Counted from the stretch's first letter, positions 7,612 to 15,508 are shown. The stretch is 30,694 bases of DNA from Elusimicrobia bacterium UBA4817 (GCA_002402375.1 DHFT01000002.1:1-30694), one strand, 5' to 3'. Notes: a model not told the origin generated them from the sequence alone. Numbers and translations are program-made.

Positions 7612-7849
7612 TTTTTAATGCCTCCAAAACTGCTTCGTCTATTTTTTCAATAAGGTCACATCGTTTCTGATTAAGTTTATCTATGTTTTTCTTTGCCTTA
7701 AATACAACATGGACATCGTTTAAGCGAGCTTTGTCCTCCTCGTGCCATAAAATAACATTTACCGACGATAATTCTCCGACCAATTTTCCCAAGTTATTTT
7801 TTTTCCCCGATAAACGGGATTTCGCTTCGCTCAACATTTTTTCTCCCAT
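7592..7849 (-). CDS. DUF4254 protein, N-terminal piece
   Basis: These 85 residues match the first half of DUF4254: a heptad-like helix with LSSVNVILWHEEDKARL and then KKNIDKLNQKRCDLIEKIDEAV, the 'NQxR...IExID' block of the family. The frame ends at a TAG just past the point where the family continues with its GSLxDxLSI segment, which is supplied by the next frame. An ATG at 7837 has a stronger ribosome site (GGGAG, about 6 nt spacing) than the first ATG at 7849. The gene overlaps the end of the GT2 gene. Function is unknown; the LPS context suggests an accessory role in core assembly. Confidence 0.7.
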   Translation of the reverse strand: MGEKMLSEAKSRLSGKKNNLGKLVGELSSVNVILWHEEDKARLNDVHVVFKAKKNIDKLNQKRCDLIEKIDEAVLEALKNGRNSR

Positions 7850-8577
7850 AATTCTTTTAATTTAAGAAGTGATATTAATTCATTATAAGAATCCATAATA
7901 GAAATCACAATGCCGATGAATCCGTCTAAAAATCCAAGTTTAATAATAAAATTTCTGAAAAATTTTGCGCCGGCACGTGCTAAAAATAACCCAGGTTTTT
8001 TATTTTGGCTGAATAAATATTCCGCTTTTCTTGATGTATAAAAATTAGATTTTTTAAGCATATCGGAAATGTCCTGATACGGATAATGAAGCATCGGGAA
8101 TTTTAATTTGAGGATTTGTCCGTTAATAGAAATTTTTTCATGGACATTTTTACACTGAAATTTGGCATAACCTTTTTTGAAGAGTCGCAGTTGATAATCC
8201 GGATATTTTCCTCCAAACCTTAAAAATTTTCCGAAATAAAAATTTCTTCTTGGAATTAAATAGCCCTTGACCTCGGACTTCGGACTTCTAACTTCGAACA
8301 ATATTTCATTTTTTAATTCTTCCGTAACAACTTCGTCCGGGTCAAGATACAAAATCCAATCGCCTTTGCACTGTTCAATTCCGAATTGCTTATTGATATT
8401 GAGATTGGGATTATTATCTCTGCAAAAAATGTTCTGCGTATATTTCTTAGCAATTTCAACGGTCTTATCTTTTGAAGCACAATCAACAAAAACGATTTCA
8501 TCCGCCCATCTTACGCTTTCAAGGCATCTTTCAATGTTTTTTTCCTCGTTATGACCTATAATTGAGACAGAAATCAT
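7831..8577 (-). CDS. GT2 glycosyltransferase, WaaE/KdtX-like
   Basis: The N terminus reads SVSIIGHNEEKNIERCLESV, followed by ADEIVFVDCASKDKT and YLDPDEVV (the DxD-type metal/nucleotide motif), as in the GT2 subfamily containing LPS core beta-1,4-glucosyltransferase WaaE. The C-terminal third (FFRNFIIKLGFLDGFIGIVISI) is the amphipathic tail common to this subfamily. The start at ATG 8577 forms an ATGA overlap with the upstream GT4; a TTG at 8589 also lies in frame. Residues after EILFE are RSPKSEV, encoded by a degenerate 7-nt array (8269-8299) that extends a surface loop in frame. The acceptor sugar is not predictable. Confidence 0.85.
   Translation of the reverse strand: MISVSIIGHNEEKNIERCLESVRWADEIVFVDCASKDKTVEIAKKYTQNIFCRDNNPNLNINKQFGIEQCKGDWILYLDPDEVVTEELKNEILFEVRSPKSEVKGYLIPRRNFYFGKFLRFGGKYPDYQLRLFKKGYAKFQCKNVHEKISINGQILKLKFPMLHYPYQDISDMLKKSNFYTSRKAEYLFSQNKKPGLFLARAGAKFFRNFIIKLGFLDGFIGIVISIMDSYNELISLLKLKELWEKKC
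8269..8299. repeat. Heptanucleotide array in the GT2 gene (in frame)
   Basis: On the plus strand, degenerate units GACCTCG, GACTTCG, GACTTCT and AACTTCG follow one another at 7-nt spacing from 8269. They read through in frame as EVRSPKSEV in the GT2 protein. The unit is related to that of the arrays in lpxK and in the GT4 gene at 10184-10218. Confidence 0.85.
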
Positions 8578-9671
8578 AATAGTTCCCAATAAACTTTTTC
8601 CGTTCCTTCAATCATTTTTTCTTTGGAAAAGTTTTTTGCTTTGATTTTACCATTTTGTGAAAATTTCTGTTGCAAATTTTTATCCGTTAATATCTTTACC
8701 GTTTTTTCGGCGAGAATTTCCGGATTCCTCGGCGGCACAAGAAAACCGTTCACACCGTCATCCACCAATTCGCCTACTCCTCCTACATTTGTCGCAACAA
8801 TTGGAATACCCGATGACATCGCATCAATTACTGATGTGCAAAGCCCTTCAAGATAGGATGACAAAACAAAGACATCAAAAATTGAAAGAAGTTGCGGGAC
8901 ATCCCTTCTGAAACCGGTGAAAATTACTGAATCTGATATTTTAAGTTTATTCGCAAACTGCATTAAATCGCTTTTCAATTTTCCTTCGCCGACAATTAAA
9001 AATTTTGTATTTGGCAATTTTTTTTTAATAATAGCAGCGGCCCGTAAAAAATTTCTATAATCCTTATGTGGAGCAAGCGATGCGACAATACCAACAATAT
9101 TACTATTTCTATCAATTTTAAGTTCATCATAAAGATAATCGCCGCAAACATTTTCAAATCTTGACAGGTCAACTCCGGAGTGAACGACGGATATTTTTCT
9201 TTCATCTATACCGTCATTTAACAAAACTCTTTTTACCCCATCTGAAATTGCTATTATTCTGTCAACACTTTTATATTTCCATAAACTTTTTATATGAAAA
9301 TCAACCCGACGGGAAGAAACTATTTTTGGTTTATGATTGTCATGCCTGAGGCAGATCCGCCTTATGCGGAAAATTTTTGAAGCCAATAGCCCTATTGTAT
9401 GCGCATGCGCCGAATGTAAATGAACTATATCCGGTATGATTTTATCTACAACTTTTGCGGTTTCGTAAATTGCAACCGGGTCAAATTCAAAAAGCATTTT
9501 GACATTAAAAACATTTTTTTGTAATTTATTTGATAATGCACTCTTTGGCTGGCATAAAACAAAATTCTGGTGGCCCTTTTTTTCAAGCCCTTCAACCAAC
9601 CAAAAAAGCTGCTGCTGACCGCCGCGCCAGGTTTTTTCAAAATCAATGTGAAGTATCGTTAATTGCTTCAT
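8574..9671 (-). CDS. GT4 glycosyltransferase
   Basis: A 365-residue GT4 enzyme. The N-terminal domain has ILHIDFEKTWRGGQQQLFWL (acceptor-side glycine loop) and IVHLHSAHAHTIGLLA. The hinge reads ISVVHSGVDLSRF and the donor domain has GEGKLKSDLM, a FVLSSYLEGLCTSVIDAM block (EX7E-type; the second acidic position is Asp) and ATNVGGVGELV. The segment between FRIR and IVSSRRVDF is about 12 residues longer than I expect and is encoded by a small palindromic sequence (about 9325-9370). The gene overlaps its upstream neighbour by 29 nt and the GT2 gene by 4 nt. It presumably extends the LPS core or O-chain from a nucleotide-sugar; the sugar is unknown. Confidence 0.85.
   Translation of the reverse strand: MKQLTILHIDFEKTWRGGQQQLFWLVEGLEKKGHQNFVLCQPKSALSNKLQKNVFNVKMLFEFDPVAIYETAKVVDKIIPDIVHLHSAHAHTIGLLASKIFRIRRICLRHDNHKPKIVSSRRVDFHIKSLWKYKSVDRIIAISDGVKRVLLNDGIDERKISVVHSGVDLSRFENVCGDYLYDELKIDRNSNIVGIVASLAPHKDYRNFLRAAAIIKKKLPNTKFLIVGEGKLKSDLMQFANKLKISDSVIFTGFRRDVPQLLSIFDVFVLSSYLEGLCTSVIDAMSSGIPIVATNVGGVGELVDDGVNGFLVPPRNPEILAEKTVKILTDKNLQQKFSQNGKIKAKNFSKEKMIEGTEKVYWELL
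9325..9370. repeat. Small palindromic insertion inside a GT4 gene
   Basis: Two adjacent mini-hairpins lie here on the plus strand: TGCCTGAGGCA (stem of 4) and TCCGCCTTATGCGGA (stem of 5). They are translated in frame as roughly RICLRHDNHKPK, a segment absent from the usual spacing between the beta strand and the SRRVDF motif of this GT4 subfamily. The pattern resembles in-frame palindromic insertions described in Rickettsia, by analogy only. Confidence 0.45.
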
Positions 9672-10707
9672 AAAAAATTCTTTCCGTTTCGGTTACAAAT
9701 TTTTCAAGATTGAATTTTTCTTCTATTTTTTTGCGATTGGTTTCACCGGCATTTTTCGCAAGTGCAGGATTTTGCAATAATTCAACAATTTTCTGTGCAA
9801 GCACATCGGCATTGCACGGCGGAACTAAAAACTTTTCTTCCATAATTTCGCCAATACAACCAACCGATGTTGCAGCAACAGGTTTTCCCGACGACATCCA
9901 TTCAAAAAGAGCACGACTTACTGCCTCGCTACCGGTTGATGCAATTACACCGATTGAACATCTTAACATAAACTGATGGACATTTTCTACGAAACCTAAA
10001 AATTCTACTGATTTTTCTATTTCAAGTTTTTTTGCTAATTCTTTAAGTTCTTTATATTTTACGTTCTCTTCTTTGCCGGCAATTAAAAATTTTATTTCAG
10101 GAAATTTTTTCAGCACATTTGATGCGGATTCTAAAAAATGCTTATGACCCTTAACAGGGTCAAGCCGACCGATAATACCAACGGAAGCGGGAAGTCGGAA
10201 GTCGGAAGTCGGAAGTGGTATCGTTGATACATCAATCCCCTGATAAATCGTAACAACTTTTTCGGGCTCAAATCCAATTTCCAAATATCTTTTTCTTATA
10301 AATTCGGAAGCGGCAATAATTTTTGCTGTTTTCTTATAAAGAAAACTTTTTTTCGGATAACGCGTATCCGATTTTGTTCTTATTATTACAAATTTTTTTT
10401 TTGATAAAAGCGATACTACATAAGTCAAGAAATGTGCTTTACCGGTATGAGCATTTACAATATTAATATCTTCTTTTTCAATAAGTTTTTTTAATCGCAA
10501 AATGCTACCAAAAATAAACGGGCTTTTTCTTGAACAGATTTCAACTGTTTCAAAACCATTTTCTTTAGCAAGTTTATTGGGCATGCCGTTTTTTACACCC
10601 GCAAAAAATATCCGATGCCCTTGTTTAGCGAGCCCTTTTGATAAATCCATTGCATAGCCGGTTATTCCACTGAACCATGGTATATCAATTATATTCAAGA
10701 TTCTCAT
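9643..10707 (-). CDS. GT4 glycosyltransferase
   Basis: A GT4 enzyme of about 354 residues from ATG 10707 (MRILNIIDIPWFSG); the frame stays open to a TTG at 10740, but that would intrude further into waaF. The N-terminal domain contains WFSGITGYAMDLSKGLAKQGH and VNAHTGKAHFLTY. The donor domain begins VGIIGRLDPVKGHKHFLESA and carries GSEAVSRALFEWMSSGKPVAAT, the EX7E-type signature. The interdomain linker includes PLPTSDFRLP, encoded by a perfect 7-nt array (10184-10218) read in frame. It lies between waaF and a second GT4, overlapping both, so it most likely acts in the same LPS pathway. The sugar donor and acceptor are not evident. Confidence 0.85.
   Translation of the reverse strand: MRILNIIDIPWFSGITGYAMDLSKGLAKQGHRIFFAGVKNGMPNKLAKENGFETVEICSRKSPFIFGSILRLKKLIEKEDINIVNAHTGKAHFLTYVVSLLSKKKFVIIRTKSDTRYPKKSFLYKKTAKIIAASEFIRKRYLEIGFEPEKVVTIYQGIDVSTIPLPTSDFRLPASVGIIGRLDPVKGHKHFLESASNVLKKFPEIKFLIAGKEENVKYKELKELAKKLEIEKSVEFLGFVENVHQFMLRCSIGVIASTGSEAVSRALFEWMSSGKPVAATSVGCIGEIMEEKFLVPPCNADVLAQKIVELLQNPALAKNAGETNRKKIEEKFNLEKFVTETERIFYEAINDTSH
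10184..10218. repeat. Heptanucleotide array in a GT4 gene (in frame)
   Basis: Five 7-nt units on the plus strand: GAAGCGG, three perfect GAAGTCG, then GAAGTGG. With its right flank it shares 29 consecutive bases with the lpxK array, but in the opposite orientation relative to the host gene. In frame it encodes LPTSDFR-type residues in the linker between the two Rossmann domains. Confidence 0.95.
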
Positions 10708-11698
10708 AAAGTTTTTTGACTGTACTAAAAACTTCGTCAACCGTTATTTTATTCATACAATTAAAATGCTTTTGGGGACATTTATTTGGACCGTGTTTCC
10801 CGCAGGGCCGGCAGGGTAAATTTTTCTCTATAACAATTGACCTTTTTGTATATGGATAAAATCCGAATTCTTTAACAGTGGGTCCAAAAATTGCAACAAC
10901 AGGAATGTTCATCGCGGCGGCTATATGCATAGGGCCGGAATCATTGGTTATAAAAACTCGGCATCTTTTTATAGACGCCGCGAGTTGTTTAAGCGTTGTC
11001 TTTCCGGCGATATTTATCGCGCTTTGTTTCATATTTTTTTCAACACTGTTTGCGATTTCAATATCGTCGGGCCCGCCGAAAATTACGATTTGCCCGGCGA
11101 GCTCTTTGGAAATTTTATCGGAAAGTTCCGCATATTTTTCCACAATCCACCTTTTTGTCGCCCACACACTTCCGGGATTTATACCGAAAATAATTTTATC
11201 TTTCGGCAAAAGAGCATCGGCAAATTTTTCGTCTTTGCCGTCAATATGAATTTCAGTTTTTTCTTCCCCTACTTCAACACCAAAGTATTTCAATAAATCA
11301 AGGTATCTTTCAAGTTGATGCTTATTTTTATCAAAAAAAACTTTATCCGTGAAAAAAAATTTACCGGCACTGTTTGAAAAACCTATTCTTTCAGGAATAT
11401 TAGCAAGGTATGAAATTAAACCCGATTTAAAAGAAGGATGTGGAATTAAAGCGACATCAAACCTTTTTTCCCTTATTTTTTTTGCAAATTTGAGCAGCGA
11501 GAAAAAACTTTTTTCCGAATTTTTTTTATCAAATACTATAAACTCGTCAATAGCCGGATGACCTTCAAGTATATTCTTTGTCGACGGAATACAGAGCACA
11601 CTTAGGTGTGCTTTCGGATATTTTTTTGCCGCCTGAATCAGCGGAATTGTTAAAACGACATCGCCTAAAAACGCTGTTTGAATTATCAAAATTTTCAT
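10685..11698 (-). CDS. waaF: ADP-heptose:LPS heptosyltransferase II (WaaF-type, GT9)
   Basis: A 337-residue GT9 enzyme of the WaaF type. It shows MKILIIQTAFLGDVVLTIPL at the N terminus, INPGSVWATKRW near the middle, and TNDSGPMHIAAAMNIPVVAIFGPT, the ADP-heptose site. Close to the C terminus is the cysteine-rich CRPCGKHGPNKCP segment often seen in WaaF. It transfers heptose to the inner core of lipid A-Kdo on the cytoplasmic face. The start overlaps the DUF374 acyltransferase gene by 4 nt and the end overlaps a GT4. With the GmhB-like domain at 1858-2382, heptose phosphate processing and heptose transfer are encoded in the same operon. Confidence 0.88.
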   Translation of the reverse strand: MKILIIQTAFLGDVVLTIPLIQAAKKYPKAHLSVLCIPSTKNILEGHPAIDEFIVFDKKNSEKSFFSLLKFAKKIREKRFDVALIPHPSFKSGLISYLANIPERIGFSNSAGKFFFTDKVFFDKNKHQLERYLDLLKYFGVEVGEEKTEIHIDGKDEKFADALLPKDKIIFGINPGSVWATKRWIVEKYAELSDKISKELAGQIVIFGGPDDIEIANSVEKNMKQSAINIAGKTTLKQLAASIKRCRVFITNDSGPMHIAAAMNIPVVAIFGPTVKEFGFYPYTKRSIVIEKNLPCRPCGKHGPNKCPQKHFNCMNKITVDEVFSTVKKLYENLEYN

Positions 11699-12327
11699 GC
11701 AACTAATTTATCGGCTTCCTGTGTTGTCAAATCAATTGCCTTTTTTAGTTCCTGCGATTTTATTTCTATATCGTCGGTTTCATTAACATAAATCGGCGCA
11801 CCGTGGCATATAGCAATTTTATTAAACGGATATGGAATATGAAACTCGTCCCAGTTCCTGATAACATATTTTCTTTTTTCGGAACTTGCCAGGGGAATTA
11901 TAGGAAGACCTGTTTTTTGGGCCGCAAGAATTACACCCGGCTGAACTTCTCGCACCGGGCCGCGTGGTCCGTCGGGTGTAAATGCAACCGAAAAACCGTC
12001 TTTTGCTTTTTTTATTATTCCCACAAGCGCTTTTATCCCGCCTCTTGAACTTGAACCGCGAACCTGACCAGTACCAAATTTTGTAGTAATACCTGCTATG
12101 TATTCACCATCTTTTGATTGACTTACAAGTATTTGTATGTTTTTATTTTTGTGAGACCAGACAAGAAAAACCTGTCTGCCGTGCCAAAAAGCATAAATCA
12201 CCGGTTTTTTATTTTTTTCCAATTCTTCGTATTCCGTTGAATTTTTAACAACAACTTTTGAAGTTCTGCCGACCAACCAAATATAAAAAAATCCGAGCCA
12301 GATTAAAATTCTATCAAAAAAATTCAT
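11695..12327 (-). CDS. DUF374 family acyltransferase-like protein (LPS-associated)
   Basis: This 210-residue protein has a short hydrophobic N-terminal segment (about residues 6-20), then VIYAFWHGRQVFLVW with the acyltransferase-like His, VSQSKDGEYI, VRGSSSRGGIKAL and AFTPDGPRGPVREVQPG, the hallmark blocks of DUF374. The family is related to lysophospholipid and lipid A acyltransferases and is usually found beside lipid A or Kdo genes. A secondary acylation of lipid A at the inner membrane is the best inference, but the biochemical role of DUF374 members is not well established. It shares 4 nt with the MetH-like gene upstream and 4 nt with waaF downstream. Confidence 0.85.
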   Translation of the reverse strand: MNFFDRILIWLGFFYIWLVGRTSKVVVKNSTEYEELEKNKKPVIYAFWHGRQVFLVWSHKNKNIQILVSQSKDGEYIAGITTKFGTGQVRGSSSRGGIKALVGIIKKAKDGFSVAFTPDGPRGPVREVQPGVILAAQKTGLPIIPLASSEKRKYVIRNWDEFHIPYPFNKIAICHGAPIYVNETDDIEIKSQELKKAIDLTTQEADKLVA

Positions 12328-12842
12328 TTTTTTTTCTTTAATACCCAGCCGATGACAAAAAACTTTGTGTTGACCGGCGTTAAAATACCCGACTCAAATT
12401 TCACACCTATTTTCGAGAAATCCATTTTTGATAAAATTTTAGTGTTCTCAAAAATAATTGACGGCTCAACCTCCGTCGGTTCTACAAGTTCGCAGTGCTC
12501 TTGTTCGGATTCTATTTGGATTAACTTCAAGACAAAATTTTTGCAAACATCCAGGCCGTCTTTAAGTGCTGCATCAAGAATTTCGTTTCTGCAAAGTGTC
12601 TCAACTTCTTTACCAAGCGTGCCGGCGAATAACGAAACGGCGACGGACTTACCAAAATCAATTTTTTTTCCGAATACGGCGAGGTTGAATGTTTCATAGA
12701 TGGTGGCTGGTTTCAAGTGCGAATGAATCTCTTTTAATCTTTCCGAAAGTTCGTTTTCGGAAATATCTGTTTTTTTCTTTTTTAAATCCCGAAAAATATA
12801 CCCCTGCCGCAGATTAATCTTGAAGTTTTTTATCATTTTCAT
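12324..12842 (-). CDS. Protein resembling the MetH (B12-dependent methionine synthase) activation domain
   Basis: A 172-residue protein whose central part, VAVSLFAGTLGKEVETLCR followed by EILDAALKDGLDVCKNF, matches the core helix region of the vitamin B12-dependent methionine synthase activation domain, as does LKPATIYETFNL before it. The usual C-terminal SAM-binding arginine/tyrosine motif of MetH is not recognisable, so it may be a degenerate or repurposed member. It is the first gene of the envelope operon, with a promoter ending only a few bases upstream, so its message is nearly leaderless; an in-frame ATG two codons later is an alternative start. No methionine or cobalamin genes are nearby, which leaves its role open. 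Confidence 0.55.
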   Translation of the reverse strand: MKMIKNFKINLRQGYIFRDLKKKKTDISENELSERLKEIHSHLKPATIYETFNLAVFGKKIDFGKSVAVSLFAGTLGKEVETLCRNEILDAALKDGLDVCKNFVLKLIQIESEQEHCELVEPTEVEPSIIFENTKILSKMDFSKIGVKFESGILTPVNTKFFVIGWVLKKKK

Positions 12843-12851
12843 AATTGTTTT

Positions 12852-12880
12852 ATTATATCAGAAAAAGGTTGGTTTTTCAA
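12852..12880 (-). promoter_or_regulatory. Sigma-70-type promoter of the envelope operon
   Basis: On the minus strand, TTGAAA (12875-12880) and TATAAT (12852-12857) are separated by exactly 17 nt. It lies in the 44-nt gap between the TreT-like gene and the first gene of the envelope operon. Transcription would begin close to 12845, leaving a leader of only about 3 nt before the ATG at 12842. Confidence 0.75.
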
Positions 12881-12886
12881 GAAAAA

Positions 12887-14110
12887 TTAGAAATGAACAA
12901 TATCATCATTGTGATATAAGGAAAGAAACATCAGAAAATACTCTCGCAGATGCCTTGTTAAAAGGAAATTTTGTTTAATATGTTCGTGCCCGTTAAGTCC
13001 CAATCGTTTTGTATATTCCGGTGAATTAAGAAGTTGCTTCAGCCAGTAGGCAGTTCCTTCAACGGTATGTGTTAAAATCCCTGAGTATTTATGGGTTATC
13101 TGAAGCGAGATACCTCCGACAGCTCCGGCAATAACCGGTTTTTTTTTCCATAACGCTTCCGAAACGGTAAGCCCAAAGCCCTCTCTTAATGACTTTTGCA
13201 GAATTATATCGGAACCCCTCTGGAGAGCGTTTATCTCTATATCGTTGTGCAACGGGTCAATGACAAGCAGATGTATATCGGGGTCTTCGGCTGCTCTTTC
13301 TTTCGCAGCATTGAGAACTTTATCGTGTTCGGGGTCGTCAGTAGCGGTATTTCCGGCGAGTATTAACTGGCAATTGACATATCTTCTTACCATCTTAAAT
13401 GCATCTATTACGCCAACGGGGTCTTTTAGAAAATCATAACGAGAAATCTGGGTTATAGTCGGTTTGTTTCTTTCTATTTTATATTTCTCAAAAACGGAAC
13501 CGATAATTTCTTCGGGTAATTCCTTGTTTTTATCGCTTAACGGGTCAATTGACGGTGAAATGAGAACCTGCCTTACTGAAAGTTGTTTTGCAAAAGCAGG
13601 CACAGAAAAAACTGCAATATCGTACATCTCAACAAATTTTTTGAGAAACTGCCAGACGGACTCAACCGGTTGGGATACATCAATATGACACCGCCAGAGC
13701 CATTTTTTACCCAAATCTGTTTTTCTTGCAACAAGCCCGATTGGTTGCGGGTCGTGAATAAAAATTATATCGCCATAAAAATTTATTGCCCGCGCATTTT
13801 CGTTTTCAACCTGACAAAAAAAATCAAACTCATCGTCGGTTATTTCAATCGGAACGCCGTGTAAAGCGTTATGAAACTTTTTGGTTATATTAAAAAACTT
13901 TTCACCGCCCTTTATTAAATCCCAGCGTGTATCTACACCGAGTTCATTCATCAGCGGAACCATTCTATTCAATATCTCTGCAACGCCGCCGCCGACCGCG
14001 GTGGAATTTATATGCTGGATAACTTTGCCTTTGAGTTTTTCGCCGAGAATTTTCAGTTCTTCAATTGTATCCTCACCGACTATCGGAATATAGTCATTTA
14101 TTCTGGGCAT
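12887..14110 (-). CDS. treT: TreT-like trehalose synthase (GT4)
   Basis: This 407-residue protein has the N-terminal signature of glycosyl-transferring trehalose synthase TreT: HINSTAVGGGVAEILNRM (about residues 33-50), WDLIKGGEKFFNITKKFHNALHG (63-85), then HDPQPIGL and WRCHIDVSQP. The GT4 donor domain ends with SLREGFGLTVSEALWKKKPVIA at 307-327. TreT joins glucose from a nucleotide-glucose to free glucose, making trehalose in one step without a phosphatase. It is the last gene of the osmolyte cassette and overlaps the DUF5752 gene by 17 nt. With otsA and otsB in the same cassette, two routes to trehalose would be encoded, or this enzyme makes a related glucoside. Confidence 0.8.
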   Translation of the reverse strand: MPRINDYIPIVGEDTIEELKILGEKLKGKVIQHINSTAVGGGVAEILNRMVPLMNELGVDTRWDLIKGGEKFFNITKKFHNALHGVPIEITDDEFDFFCQVENENARAINFYGDIIFIHDPQPIGLVARKTDLGKKWLWRCHIDVSQPVESVWQFLKKFVEMYDIAVFSVPAFAKQLSVRQVLISPSIDPLSDKNKELPEEIIGSVFEKYKIERNKPTITQISRYDFLKDPVGVIDAFKMVRRYVNCQLILAGNTATDDPEHDKVLNAAKERAAEDPDIHLLVIDPLHNDIEINALQRGSDIILQKSLREGFGLTVSEALWKKKPVIAGAVGGISLQITHKYSGILTHTVEGTAYWLKQLLNSPEYTKRLGLNGHEHIKQNFLLTRHLREYFLMFLSLYHNDDIVHF

Positions 14111-14750
14111 TTAACCGTTTCTCCATAAGATATATTATTTTTTGTCTTAATGATTCAAGCGTCTGCGTATAGGGGTCAAGATTTGAAATAACTTTTGCAA
14201 GTTCATTTTCTTTCAGTTCATCTTCAAGCCAGTTAGAAAAATCGTTATCCCCTTTTTCAAGACGGAGACGGGCTTCAAAAATGTGAAAATACATAGAAAG
14301 AATTGAAATCTTTTTTATCGCCTGTAAGAACTCTGCTAAATTATTTGCCGTATACTGTGTCGGGATAATAAATGTAACTGATTTCATAAAATGGAACTCG
14401 GCCTCGCCAGGTGCTTCTCTCATAACAGGGTTTTTTTTTAAGTATCCTTCAATTATTGAAATAAATTTGTCTCGTAAATCGCGAATTTTTTTGAATTGTA
14501 TTATATCAACTGCTGCGAGTTGCTCGCCAAGTTTTTCTTCTTGTAAAATATTTGAAACCCAATAGGCGAAATCATTCGGCGGCTCGGGCGATAAGAAATG
14601 ATGCTGCTGGAGAAAGCGATGGGTATGATAATAAATAGACGAACCCGGCACAGTTTTAAGCCCTTCAAGTAATTCAGCAAGATTTGTTGCTTTTCTTCCT
14701 AAAAGTTCAGTAAGGTTTAGTCGGGTATAAAAATGGAATGGATTCGGCAT
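14094..14750 (-). CDS. DUF5752 family protein
   Basis: A 218-residue, probably all-helical protein beginning PFHFYTRLNLTELLGRKATN, with SSIYYHTHRFLQQH and PPNDFAYWVSNIL, the clear signature of DUF5752. Two similar halves seem present: 'DFAYWVSNILQEEKLGEQLAAVD' is echoed by 'DFSNWLEDELKENELAKVISNLD'. The family's function is not known to me beyond its repeated occurrence beside trehalose genes. The histidine-rich front could bind a metal or phosphate, but that is speculation. It sits 2 nt after otsB and overlaps the TreT-like gene, so it is translated together with both. Confidence 0.8.
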   Translation of the reverse strand: MPNPFHFYTRLNLTELLGRKATNLAELLEGLKTVPGSSIYYHTHRFLQQHHFLSPEPPNDFAYWVSNILQEEKLGEQLAAVDIIQFKKIRDLRDKFISIIEGYLKKNPVMREAPGEAEFHFMKSVTFIIPTQYTANNLAEFLQAIKKISILSMYFHIFEARLRLEKGDNDFSNWLEDELKENELAKVISNLDPYTQTLESLRQKIIYLMEKRLNAQNK

Positions 14751-14752
14751 AA

Positions 14753-15508
14753 TTAGTTTAGTGTTTTAAGCAATTTTTTTATTTCAGATTGATTTTTCAG
14801 GTAATATCTTGCTTTTGATTTTTTTGATTTCCCGATTCTGACGGTAATCCCGTTTTTTAATGATTTGAACGCATCTTCATCCGTTGTGTCGTCACCGATA
14901 TAAATGGGAAGTAGAAAGTGGGAAGTAGGAAGTTGAGAAAGAATCCGCTGTACTGCTTCACCTTTGTTCCAGTTGATGTTCGGTCTTATTTCCCAGACCT
15001 TTTTGCCTTTTGTCAGACGAACACGCAAATTGTCGCGAATTATATCCCGAATTATCGCGAATAACTTCGGTAAATCTTTTTTTCCGGTCAGTCGCCAGTG
15101 AATACTCAAAGTTAAACCTTTGTCCTCTACAAAAGCACCGTCAATTTTTTTTATCTCTTTTACAAGTTTATCTTTTATACGCCGAATTTCATTTTTAGTT
15201 TCACGGGACACATTCTGAATTATTTTCTTTCCTTTTATTTCTATCTCAAACCCGTGATTGCCGGAATAAATAATGTTTTTAATTCCGACTAATTTTTTTA
15301 TTTCCGGAAGTTTTCTTCCTGAAATAACCGCTATGAAATGTTTTTTTGAAACTTGTCTGAGCTGCTCTTTTATTTTCTGATTTGCTACCGCAAGTTTCGG
15401 GGTTTTTCTGATGGGAACAAGAGTCCCGTCATAATCAAAGAGTAAAAAAATTTTCTTTTTCAATAATTTATTGCCGATTTTTTTCCAGTCGGTAAAAAAG
15501 TATTTCAT
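14753..15508 (-). CDS. otsB: Trehalose-6-phosphate phosphatase OtsB
   Basis: A 251-residue HAD-superfamily phosphatase. LLFDYDGTLVPI near residues 22-33 holds the nucleophile and acid/base Asp, AVISGRKLPEIK is motif II, SGNHGFEIE marks the trehalose-phosphatase cap, and YIGDDTTDEDAF is the magnesium-binding motif. It dephosphorylates trehalose-6-phosphate made by OtsA. The ATG overlaps the stop of the ClC gene by 1 nt (TAATG). The loop just before YIGDD is lengthened by LPTSHFLLP, encoded by a degenerate 7-nt array at 14907-14934; the insertion is in frame and leaves all catalytic motifs intact. Confidence 0.92.
   Translation of the reverse strand: MKYFFTDWKKIGNKLLKKKIFLLFDYDGTLVPIRKTPKLAVANQKIKEQLRQVSKKHFIAVISGRKLPEIKKLVGIKNIIYSGNHGFEIEIKGKKIIQNVSRETKNEIRRIKDKLVKEIKKIDGAFVEDKGLTLSIHWRLTGKKDLPKLFAIIRDIIRDNLRVRLTKGKKVWEIRPNINWNKGEAVQRILSQLPTSHFLLPIYIGDDTTDEDAFKSLKNGITVRIGKSKKSKARYYLKNQSEIKKLLKTLN
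14907..14934. repeat. Heptanucleotide array in otsB (in frame)
   Basis: Four units on the plus strand at 7-nt spacing: GGAAGTA, GAAAGTG, GGAAGTA, GGAAGTT. It is read in frame as LPTSHFL in OtsB, close to the LPTSDFR encoded by the array in the GT4 gene at 10184-10218. Confidence 0.85.

Noticed and set aside
10878..11296. Overlapping plus-strand open frames of about 123 codons
   Set aside because: Antisense to the ADP-heptose-binding half of waaF; low-complexity translations typical of reverse-strand shadows.
12843..12886. A terminator or cobalamin riboswitch ahead of the MetH-like gene
   Set aside because: The gap is 44 nt, too short for a riboswitch; the only hairpin is a 6-bp AT stem overlapping the promoter.
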